From positions 342,150-406,149 of the forward strand of contig CAMPET010000013.1 of assembly GCA_946803715.1 (NCBI GenBank): a DNA stretch of 64,000 nt. The letters run 5' to 3'. Shown piece by piece: positions 51,243 through 61,920 of the stretch. Numbering within the stretch: position 1 is the stretch's first letter; each line of letters begins with the position of its first letter. This DNA comes from Beroe ovata (taxonomy: Eukaryota; Ctenophora; Nuda; Beroida; Beroidae). The notes below the pieces were generated by a model. The model did not search any database, had not been told where the DNA came from, and saw only the letters and a program-made list of their open reading frames with translations. The position numbers were made by a program, and so were the translations under genes.

Positions 51243-54200
51243 TCAACAACCTGCGAGATGGGGGAGGATGGAGTTCTGGACTTCTCTGCTGTCCTTGTGC
51301 AACGGCATTAGGAAGCATTCGATAAACCTGGACAATAGAAATATTTCAGTGTTGTAATTTTGAGATTATTCATTAAGAAAGTTTTTAGTGCGTCAGAAAG
51401 TAGCCCGATGGGGCAGAATCTGGTCAGGGGGTTCATTGATACACTTTCATACCGACATTGCAACAATCTGCGGTCTGCCTATCACTTCCCACCTGTTTGA
51501 AGCAGTTTCGTCGTGAACAACTAAAACTGAGGGTCTGGGGAATCTGCTCTGAACTAGATCTGCTACAAATGATTCTGAGTGAGGTAGCAGGTCCCGCTGT
51601 CTGTCTCCCTAGGGATGGACGGTGTTCATGCAACACCTTATGTCATAATTAAACTGAAAACATGCAATTAGTGCTGTGCGTGCAATGTGTGCACTGTGCG
51701 TGCAATGTGCGTGCTGTGCGTGCAATGTGTAATATAAATACTCGATTTCACAACCCCGAGTTTGAAGTATTCTCGCACTAACATTGAGATGAGCTCCAAC
51801 CCAGACTGATATTTGTGTCAGGGAATCAATGACCAGGATCCGATCAGGCTGCATGAGCGGTGTGACGGGAGGAAACTCTGTCACTGTCACCCCGTCAGCC
51901 TGATGATAACAATATGACGTCACCATGGTGTCACGGTAACAATATGACGTCACCATGGTGCTTTTGACAGCATGTCGTTCGGATGTTGATTGTTGGTGTC
52001 ATGGCAACAATATGAAGATATGACAACATCATCGTGGCATACCCTGTCATAGTCACCATGGCGATGATGAGGTACTTACCTCATCAGCTAAGACATAGAG
52101 ACGAGGTTTGAAGAGGTGGGACACTGACTTGACACCAGCTCGACATATCACGTGTTGGATGTAGTGTCGCATGTCGCTGCATATAGGAGAAGGAGTGGTG
52201 AAACATACATTTCACCAAATCTCAACGAACACGGGAAAATATAACATCGTCATGAATTATAACTGACTGGGAATGGAAGGTGACCACAAATTGGCACGTA
52301 CCTGTGTTGTGACATCCTACTGATAAGAGGACCATTCAACAGGAAGTATATCTTCTCAAGATACTCGATAACCAATCCCTTCACTCCGCTACGAATTGAT
52401 CGCTCTGAACTTGACACCAAACTGCGAATCTCACGAACAAGATCACAATCAGACAGAGTGTCTGTTGTGTTTGACTGCAGTGCAGCGCGCGCCACAACCT
52501 GAGCACGTGCAACGCGTGCCACATGCGCACGTGCAGCCAGGGTAAAGATGGTGTCGGGGCATAGAGCGGCCATAATCTCATCATGATCCACCAAACAATC
52601 GTAACGAACCGTACTGACATTTGTCACCTGCAGGGGTAACTCAGCTCGACCTAAGTCCTGAACCTGTAAAATTGAAGCAGAAAACAGTACCAAGTCGTAG
52701 TATCAACCTTTGCAGAACGATGGTAGTCTGTATAGCTGTTCGTACACTGTAGGTATACTGGCGAAGTGTTGATTTTCCCACCAATCTCAAAGATGGCACT
52801 GAATTTCTTATCACGTGACAGAACTGGGTATCGTTTAGTGAAGAGACACGTGGGAGCCAAATCTTCATCACCTGACACCTAATTGTTTCAAGGATTTGAA
52901 CTTCAGTCGTGCCAAGGGTGTTGAACAATCATTGAAAATATGAGGTCGGATCTCACTAACATTTCGAAGAGCGATGTTATCTGACGTCTGTAATCTTATG
53001 ACACAGTCATATCCAATGGCGCTGTTAACACACCTTGCAACGTTAACTTCGCCTGCTAATTCCTGACAACAGTCGACAGCATGTCATTGTCAATTACAGA
53101 CTGCAATTGTTTGCAATTATTCCTAAACCTACCCTAACCCTTACCATGACCATGAACGGAAACCTGAACCGAAATTCCCATATTCTTACAGTTTGCCAGG
53201 AGATAGAACCGCCACATTTCTCAATCATGGTCTCCATCTTGTCGAGGCTGTAAACAGCATTCCCAATACAGTGAACGTGTGTTGCCGTCTTCGCTTTGGA
53301 CAGAGATGCTCCTAAACTGGAAGATGAAATAGTGTTGTTTTTGATGGAAACCGATTACCGACTTATCCGGATTGCTGTTTGTTCCTGGCAGAAAGCATGC
53401 GTTTATCATGCAGGGGTAGCCAGTAGGTTTGTTGAAAATATACTGAATAATCACATGCTGAAGTCTCCATGACATCAACATAAAGTTGATTATTCGTGAG
53501 GCACATACTTCGTGAGACACATACTTCCTGAACAGAGAATCACATTTCACTTTTATCATCCGTACATCCGGCGTTATGAAATTGATTTGCGAGATAATTT
53601 CATTTTCACCGAAAGTAAGGAAAGCGGTTATTACTTGAGACAGCTTATTACTTGAGACAGCTGATTGAGGGAACAGTCAGATGACTTAATCGAGAATTCG
53701 GGTTATATTTCCGTTGTTTTCCGTGACACTCTGGAGAATCAGTGCTGATTTTGCTCACGTATTTCGCCGGCATTGTTTCCTTCATAAAGTTTCTTTCTGC
53801 TCTCGATCACCATCATTTGACACACAGTACACACACAAGGACAGTACACTTACACACACAAATGCATTTTTAGATCATGTCGAGAACGAGACTACTCCTG
53901 GTTTTTTTAGTGGTGGCAGTTGTGGCAGTGGAAAGCGGCTTCAGGGTTAGACGCCGTCGTCGGAGTGGCTGCAGTCCTGTGCACGGTGGCTGGCAGGATG
54001 TTGGATCATGGATATGCTCCTGCTCTGCTGACGGTGTTGGCACCTGGTATCAAGTGAGAACATGCACTGCTCCAGCGCCCTCGTGTGGCGGAAACGCATG
54101 CCCCGGGAGCAACCTCAAGCCGGGGCCACCTTGCAGCGAGAGATGTACCGTTCAGAGTGGCCCTATACCGTGATCGGTGAATGAGATATGGTGACTATCA

Positions 54201-56022
54201 GCATGACTGTGAGCTAAATGTAATAGAAATGAGTATTATAGCTGGATGCTATAATATGCTGTTTGATCTACTTAGGGATTTTATTGAGAACTTATCAATC
54301 ATATCATTTGATATTATACCTTTGTTCTTTAGCTTGATTTGGAACCTATCTATTTTTAAGTGAACTTCACGCCTAATCTACGCATGATAATTGTACCTGG
54401 CGAAGTAGTTCTTGTTTCGTTGGACTTCAGACGGCGGCGGTAGAGTAGGCGGTGGCAGTTCGCCTCCAGTGAATAACAAGATGTGCTTCACAGCTTCCAC
54501 TTTTGTATCCTAAACAGCTAGCGTTGATATCGGGTTCCAAACAAATAGAACTGTATTCAGCTCTGATCGGAACAAATTGCGCAAGTCGATACCCATCATA
54601 GGACTTCCTTATCGGGGTCATAACGCCGTTACCTGGCTGATGATAGCCAAAATGAGCTCGAACATGAAGCCCAAACATTTGGGTTCGCCCTTGTTCAGCC
54701 GCTCCTTGGACCTTTTCATGAAGGGTGGGTTGAGGGCGAGTGCATCTCGTTTAGACTCCAAACCGGATATCATGTTCGACAACATGGCGAGAAGAGAGGG
54801 TCGAGAAGTTGCAAGATTGCACAGCATGTGACGTGTGTGCAGGGTCAGGTACTGGTATAGGTCACGTGTCATCTTACCTGTGAGATACATAGCGATGTAA
54901 GTATTGGATGAAGGAAGGAGGGGTGAAAGATGGACGTTTTCTGAGAAGAGTAGGCATGGTGAGAAAACAGCGGGGTTGGAAACAGCCGGGTGGGACTAAC
55001 CGGAAAACACTTCAGATTGTACGGGACTGGACTGTCTTCCGACCATGTAGATGTTTAATGCACTACTGAGTAGGAAAACTGACACTAGAGTGGTCTCTGG
55101 GGCCAGCTCGATGTACCTGCGAGCGTGCAATGATCACAGAATATAAAGTGACCCGTTTTTAACGTGTAAAGCAGGGGACAAACTTCCTAAACGTCAGGCT
55201 ATTGAGATCAAACAGTGAAAACCTACTCAACTCACTCCATCATGCCGGAGAGAATCCTTATCTTGTCAGAAGTGTTGAGGTAATCGTCAATCACAAACAT
55301 GATGTGTGTCTTAGAACACTTGTCACCCTGAGACACCAGCCATGACTCATGAGACGTCAATCCTCAGACATCAGACATCAGACATCAGTCATGAGACATC
55401 AGGAATATGATTCAAATTATAAACATCAGCACAACCGGTAAGGAAAAGTGCCTAGTTACGGGTTTATCTGAATATGAAAAACATCACTCACGGGCACAGT
55501 GATTGTATAAGATTCTTTCTCCAACAAAACATCCGACCGATCAATCTTCTCTTCGATCCTGTTTTCTGGACATTTCTTGATGAATATCAGTGACGCATGG
55601 CTACATTGTTGAACCAATAATATGATCCAGCATTGCCAGATTTGAAAAAACCACCAGCTAAAAGATGATAAAAAGTGAGGAATCGCCTCTCGTAAATACC
55701 TTGTTTACAGAATATGCAATTCCACGACTGTTCCGCTATGCTACAGAATTTGTTGATGTAAGCTTTGCAGTTGAGACATCTCTTGACACTGTCTTGAGTT
55801 GAGTCGTGTTGAGGTAAATTGGGATCGAAAACAAATCCGAAGGGAATGCTGCACGCTTCTGAATATAAGGGTGAGATCAACCTATGTTTTGGCGCAACAA
55901 TCATGGTATATGAGGTTAATATGCGGGGAAGTTATGTTGTTGAACTTACCCGCAACAGTTGCTGATGCTGGAAGGATCTTTGAGGATGAAAATATGGGGA
56001 ATTTCACTTCATCTTTGATCAT
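51243..56022 (-). CDS. Divergent SEC23-like COPII coat protein (about 15 exons)
   Basis: SEC23 forms the inner COPII coat with SEC24 and is the GAP for SAR1. Exons in coding order: 56022-55950, 55858-55700, about 55575-55492, 55327-55236, 55116-55001, 54877-54633, 54509-54397, 53316-53190, 53062-52957, 52871-52708, 52663-52302, 52176-52080, 51899-51779, 51604-51493 and 51327-51243; about 684 residues. Domain order matches SEC23: zinc finger CLNCKAYINKFCSIAEQSWNC-x2-C, vWA trunk (HIMFVIDDYL; ILLFTGGELPPP; THVHCIGNAVYSLDKMETM), beta-barrel (FSAIFEIGGKINTSPVYLQC), helical domain (TLAARAHVARVARAQVV) and gelsolin-like domain (DRILVIDSLTQISVWVGAHL). The last part has VQSRFPRPSVLVV...SNRFIECFL, where SEC23s carry SRFP..R and the GAP Arg. 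Sequence is much diverged from typical SEC23, so a paralogue is possible. The exon 2/3 junction does not fit phase. Confidence 0.75.
51660..51735. repeat. GTGCGTGCAATGT minisatellite
   Basis: About five imperfect copies of GTGCGTGCAATGT / GTGCACTGT inside an intron of the SEC23-like gene. Confidence 0.7.
51908..51962. repeat. Two tandem copies of a unit containing TGACGTCA
   Basis: AACAATATGACGTCACCATG occurs twice about 36 bp apart in the intron upstream of exon 51899-51779. Each copy has the perfect CRE palindrome TGACGTCA. Confidence 0.6.
53877..54173 (+). CDS. Small secreted protein with one thrombospondin type-1 domain
   Basis: A 98-residue frame on the strand opposite the SEC23-like gene, entirely within the intron between its exons at 54509-54397 and 53316-53190. 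Residues 1-20 (MSRTRLLLVFLVVAVVAVES) are a classic signal peptide. They are followed by a polybasic RVRRRRRS, a furin-type cleavage site. The rest (about residues 31-93) fits a TSP1 repeat: GGWQDVGSW, CSCSADGVGTWYQVRTC, then APAPSCGGNACPG and PPCSERC, with nine Cys, more than the usual six. It ends GPIP*. No membrane segment. The predicted mature product is a short disulfide-rich secreted domain. No close named family member can be given; function unknown. Promoter elements were not identified, but a tandem ATTACTTGAGACAGCT lies about 240 bp upstream. Confidence 0.7.
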   Translation: MSRTRLLLVFLVVAVVAVESGFRVRRRRRSGCSPVHGGWQDVGSWICSCSADGVGTWYQVRTCTAPAPSCGGNACPGSNLKPGPPCSERCTVQSGPIP

Positions 56023-56512
56023 TACTGCTATAAACGTTAGGAATATGTGTGAGGGATGACTCTTAAATAAATTGAGAATTGAAAGAGAAGTTTATCTACG
56101 CCAGTCTATCTACGTATTTACACATGTCTAAAACGTCAACAAATCGTAAGATTTCGTCACAAGAACGCGCGTGCAATCTTTAACGAAATGTTGCGCGTTA
56201 CAACTACGATAACGTAAGTTTGTGACAGAAATGCCAATTTTGGCAAATCCCAAATTATACAAAAACACTACTCATTCGAGATATTCATCATTGTTGACCA
56301 TGAGATTTTTAATTTGTTAACTAAGGAAATGGACTAACAAAATGCCGATTCATTTATCTAGTATCTACACTTTGCACCACTGAAAATCAGAGGGATAAAT
56401 ATCCATAATCATTACTCCCACACATCAGAATCAACAGAAATTTGATGTTATTCTTGGTTAATCAAAACTTAAGCAAGACCTAACAGCTAACTGGAGAGAA
56501 ATAAGTGATCAG

Positions 56513-59500
56513 CTACAACGTATTGATATCACCCATTATGCGAACAGGCCTGCCCTTATATTTCTTACTGAGCTCCGATTCTACACACGATTTTAACAGT
56601 TTGGTTGTTTCGATAGCTTTCTTCAACTTTGGCTGTACCTCGTCATACGTCTTCTCTGCTTCGACAATCCGTTGCTTCATCTCTTCAATACTGTCCTGCG
56701 ATTGTAGTCAGGATTTGAACTAAAAACAAGAATCCACTGTGCGTCGCTTATTGAGTTAACTATTTCCACGAATTCAAACTATCGCAACATTTCGGTCACT
56801 ACCTCCATCTTGTCACACAGCCGGAGTTGTGAATGCATGCTGTCTGTCAATCTGTCAAGATACTTCTCACTATTGCGCAGGAGCAGCAAATGTCGCATTT
56901 TATCGTTTGTCAGCTTGTCAAGGGGCAGGGTTACAGTACACAACATCTTGTCTATGTTGTCAACCTGTGTTGTCTGTATCTCAGCCGGACCTGACAACAC
57001 ATATAACTCTGGTTGTCACTGTCATCACTTACACACTGGTTTTTCACTGTTAGCACTTACACTGCAAACACTTACATTCAGGAATTTCAGCGAGTATGGT
57101 ATCCGAATACTTTGACAGCTCGTCTCTCCTCGCAGCTAGGAATGCTGACAACTCATAGAGCTCGTCTACAATCTTGTTCCGTGTTGCAGTGTTATCCAGA
57201 ATAAACTCATTCTTCTGATCCTCTCCATCCTCCAGGACACTTATCTCAATGTCATCGTCACCAAAGTCAATACTGTCACCACCGCCACCTGTTTGAGAAT
57301 ACTGTGTCATAGGACAACATATATCCGTATTATAGATCCGTATTATAGATCTGTATCTTATCATGGTATGGCATAACGTTGACAATATTGACGTTTAAAT
57401 GTAGAAGAACTAGTATTCTATGAACTACTGCAGTGGTTTAAATATTATGAAGCTGATGTAAATCATCTGATTTCGGACGTAAAGTTTGGCTTGGATAGGT
57501 TTTGACTTTTATCCAGCTTTGGGTGATTATGCTATTCATTTTTTGCTATTCTGAAGTATTGTGGTTTGGGGATCAGAGGGACTGTTGCACAATTAGGCAG
57601 CACATGTCATGGATGAACCATGACACTCCAATCATCACATCCCCGTCAAACCTAGAAGGTTCATTAACACAATCTAACCCGCCACCGGACCATCCTCAAG
57701 ATCTATAACTGTCAAAAAACAAATCCTTGTGTTTGAAATGTGTGAGTTAATGAAGGAAGTTTCGCAGTTTTGATATAAGCACATACCGCAATCTATGATA
57801 TCATCACCGAAATCAATATCCGCACCAAAGTCGATAGTATCAATCCCGAAGTCAATATCACTTTCGGGATTAGTAGTGTCCATTTCCGTTAATTTATCCT
57901 CAGACTCCTCTGATTCAAGGACCCTGAAATGGAGTGGAATGATGGCAGATGCTGTGAACTGTGACGGATTCTGGTCTTGAATTTCATATATCTTTTACAG
58001 GTATATAACAATAGATAGTAAGAACCTACCTAGGTAGAAAGTATCTACCTACAACAGATACCTGTTTGATCTTCACGAACAATGTAAAAACACCAACAAT
58101 GTAAAAACGATAACAAAGTAAAAACGATTACAAAAGAACAAAGATACGGTGAAATAACACAAGGATACAATCATGGAGTGGTTAGGTATTTACCTTGGTT
58201 CGTCCGACACATAGATACACCCGTTCTTGTCCTGGGTCTCTATGGGGTCGATAATCTCTACACTACTGTCAGTATCACTTTCTGCGTGTATTGAATCAGT
58301 GAGTGTATCAGTATTCAGTGTGTATAGTATCAGTGAATGTATCAGTGTGTATAGTATAGTGAATGTATCAGTGTGTATAGTATCAGTGTGTATAGTATCA
58401 GTGAATGTATCAGTGAATGTATCAGTGTGTATAGTATCAGTGAATGTATCAGTGTGTATAGTATCAGTGTGTATAGTATCAGTGAATGTATCAGTGTGTG
58501 CTGTGTATAGTATCAGTGAATGTATCAGTGTCAAGTGTGTATACTGTATAGTATCACTAAATGTATAGTAGGTACAGTGTACACGGTTTCTTGTTAGGGT
58601 CTATGTACAATGTAGTGTCTATGTACATATTGTGCTATGTGTAAACTGTAATAGGCATATGTGTGCAGTGTGTAATAGGCAGTGTGTAATAGGTATATGT
58701 GTGCAGTGCACACTGTACAACAACATTAAGTTACGCAACATTGAGAACTCAAAACCACCATATCCCAGATCTATTGTGACTGTAGCTCACCCTGCTGCGG
58801 CGACTGAGTGACGCCACTCTCCAGTTCTCTGACAGTACTGTTACCATGGTGAATCACGTGTCTTAACAACGGACACACTTCCAACTCCGGATCCTTGATC
58901 AAGAACCTAACAAAAACCTGATAGATCAAGGGTTAAGATATGCCAATAAACATTGTAATTGTCAATCAAAGAGGGAAAAGCAAATAAGGAACATCTTAAG
59001 AATGTTATTTTATTAAGGAACATGGTCAATTTTAAGGATAATGGATTTTAAGGAACAAGAATGTTCAAATCATCATCAGTCGAGGAGTTAGTGAGGTTGT
59101 CAGTGATATTGTCAGTGATGTCTCATCACCTGATAATATGATAGNGTGAATGTATCAGTGTGTATAGTATCAGTGAATGCATCAGTGTGTATAGTATCAG
59201 TGAATGTATCAGTGTGTATAGTATCAGTGAATGTATCAGTGTCAAGTGTGTACATTATCAGTGAATGTATAGTAGATACAGTGTACATGGTGTCTTGTTA
59301 AGGCCTATGTACAATGTACATATTGTGTTATGTGTAAACTGTAATAGGCATATGTGTGCAGTGTACACTGTACAACAACATTAAGTTACGCAACATTGAG
59401 AACTCAAAACCACCCTATCCCAGATAATATATTGTGACTGTAGCTCACCCTGCTGCGGCGACTGAGTGACGCCACTCTCCAGTTCTCTGACAGTACTGTT

Positions 59501-61184
59501 ACCATGGTGAATCACGTGCCTTAGTAACGGACACACTTCCAACTCCGGATCCTTGATCAAGAACCTAACAAAAACCTGATAGATCAAGGGTTAAAATATG
59601 CCAATAAACATTGTAATTGTCAATCGATGAGGGAGACAGAAATTAGGAACATCTTAAGGAACATTATTTAATTTAGGAACATGGACAATTTTAATAAGGA
59701 TAATGGATTTTAAGGAATGTTCAAATCCTCATCAGCCGAGGAGTTAGTGATATTGTCACTTGTCAGTGATGTCTCATCACCTGATAATATGATAGGGCTG
59801 ACTGTAGGTTACTGATGTCTGATGTTATTTCACTCATCATCTGTGGTAAATCTTGCACTAAATTCATCAGTTCTGACCTGCAATGAGACATTCTCCAAAT
59901 TCCATGTTGCTAGATGCAACGATGAGATACAAGTGGAACAACTGGATACAATCAGATACCAGTGATGATAACGTTGCTATTGACCAGCAGAGACACAATA
60001 GTGCTATCGGTCGTATTGACAAGTGAGTACCTGACATGATCGCCCGATATTCCGATATCAGCGCACTTCTCCCTGTACTTAACTTGATACTTTGTTATGT
60101 TGTTGGAACATTCCGCCTGCTTCTTCATACTATCCTGTTTCACTTGCGTTGCTCTACAACACAGGGCATTATTAACTCAACATATAATAATTATACCGGA
60201 GGAAGGGTGTAATACTCCTTGTGGTGATTATGCCTTATATGGAAGTGTGTGTGTGTGATCATTAACCAACTATAATGTGCTTGATTGTTGAACAGGAGCG
60301 AGGTTTTTTAGTGCTATTTCCTATATTGAATACAAAACAGACCGATATGTAGAAAAATATCATTTAGGTATACCACGTCACAATATGTACCTTGCTATCT
60401 GTTTCTTGAACAGTGGGATATCGTACTTCACATTTTGTATGATATGTTTAGCACTATCGGCCAGGAATGTGTTCTCCCTCTCGTATAATTTCACTATACG
60501 AGCCCACTTGGCCGTGTACTCGTGATTGAACTGCCCAATCAGATTCTTACTTCCTGCGAGTATGGGCGTCATAGTGTTCAGAAATAAGTGTTTTCTTATG
60601 TGACGCGTTCTTTGGCAAAGTGCTTCAAGTCTTGATCGATAGTATAGAGAATCATATTCTTGTGAAAAATAGCTCTGCGTGTCAACTAATGTCATCTACG
60701 TATCGATACCCTCTGCGTGTCAACTAATGTCATCTACGTATCGATACCCACCGAAAGGTGACTGTTCCAGAGCAGCCAGTATTCTGACACTGTCGTGGTA
60801 GTAGAACGGTGGAGTGACGTCATCAGTCAGCTCTATCAGCGGACACTCGTCTTCTGATACCTGCAATTATATAGGCACACTGCTCAGTGATATTGTGGAA
60901 AATGGGAACGTCTGGAATCGACAAATAGTGCCAGTAGAAATTTTGCGGCACCCTGCTGTGTATTCTGGTCAAATATCACGCAACACGTGCATCAATCACA
61001 AGTCACGTGCTTAAATCACAAGTCACGTGCTTCACAGCCAGATCGTCACCTGTTTTAGGAGGTCTCTCAATTCCGTACATTCCTCATTCCAGAGTCTGTT
61101 TACAATCGCCCTGTCCACCAACCAATCAATGAGTTTCACATCCTTGATATCAATAGGGATCAGCTGGACTTTGTCAGTTTCCAT
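56513..61184 (-). CDS. CDK5RAP3: CDK5 regulatory subunit-associated protein 3 (C53/LZAP), 11 exons
   Basis: C53 is the substrate-recruiting subunit of the UFL1-DDRGK1 UFMylation ligase and an ER-phagy receptor. Exons in coding order: 61184-61050, 60860-60752, 60553-60391, 60153-60031, 59877-59781, 59575-59449, 58281-58194, 57923-57787, 57288-57076, 56990-56803 and 56695-56513. They sum to 1563 nt in frame, 520 residues (human 506). Matches: start METDKVQLIPIDIKDVKLIDWLVDR, KWARIVKLYERENTFLADSA, NV-YDIP-FKKQIAR, LLRHVIHHGNSTV, a disordered acidic region with four IDFG motifs, ATRNKIVDELYELSAFLAARRDEL, KYLDRLTDSMHSQ and the C-terminal LSKKYKGRPVRIMGD. A second copy of the 127-nt exon at 58917-58791 would break the frame if both were used; see findings. 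Confidence 0.95.
58290..58570. repeat. GTATCAGTGAATGTATCAGTGTGTATA minisatellite
   Basis: Imperfect tandem array of GTATCAGTGAATGTATCAGT/GTGTATA units in a CDK5RAP3 intron. A shorter copy of the array begins the second half of the duplicated segment at 59146. Confidence 0.85.
58420..59795. repeat. Direct duplication of about 650-720 bp with a CDK5RAP3 exon, joined at a single N
   Basis: The segment about 58420-59144 and the segment 59146-59795 share the minisatellite end, the CACACTGTACAACAACATTAAG stretch, a 127-nt exon, the intron after it and the 3' end of the preceding exon (CTGATAATATGATAG). The left copy stops exactly at the N (59145). The exon copies differ only by a few changes, mostly synonymous (for example P-L-L-R-H codons TTG TTA AGA versus TTA CTA AGG). 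Confidence 0.85.
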
Positions 61185-61920
61185 GGAGCTACTGCAGATA
61201 GAAAACAATTGCAGATGGCAATTGCACGTGCTGGTGTCAGGTGTCACTTGTCAGTAGCAGGTGTTCACTGTTCATGACGGATGACAATTATTGCAGGTGT
61301 TGGTGACACTGTCACCAATGATTTTGGTGACAGGTGTAAAAAACATTGCGCAGGTGCTGAATGGACCGGGATACATACGCAAAAACGATTATCCTAGCGC
61401 TTCGAATGGAACAGTAAAAGACAGTGTGGAACGATGAATTTTGTAACATTTTCCAATAAAAGAAAAGATATATAGAATGAGCTTAAAATTCAAACAATCA
61501 ATAAATAGTGAAATAGTATTACATTCTGTTATACAATGCTGTCTGTTGACGCAGCCAGTGCTATCAAAAAGAAAGAAATACACTTTGAAATTCAGATAGA
61601 AATAGAGAAATTGTTCATAAACGTTAAGTCAAGAAATAGTATATAATAAGTAACCAATATCATAACCAGGTAGAACGTGTCATGCCAAGCATGTTCATCA
61701 ATTCAACACACAGTCTACTGCACAAAGTGAATGATTGGAAACGATATTATATTTGTCAGGGAAGTAAGCAATCAATTAACATCCAATTCCATGTTCAACT
61801 AGCACGCAGGCTATCAAATTCGATGTGACTCTTAGTGTTTCACCGTGTAACTCTTAGTGTTTGACCGTGGTCTGTGTTAAAGTAGATGCTTATGTAGTCT
61901 GGAGTGAGGGTAGGCTACGA

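Noticed and set aside
53629-53662. Tandem ATTACTTGAGACAGCT upstream of the TSP1 gene as a regulatory element.
   Set aside because: Only two copies and no known factor site; not enough to call it.
58190-58568. Repetitive frames over the 58.3-58.6 kb minisatellite on both strands.
   Set aside because: Periodic repeat translation; only 58281-58194 is a real exon (of CDK5RAP3).
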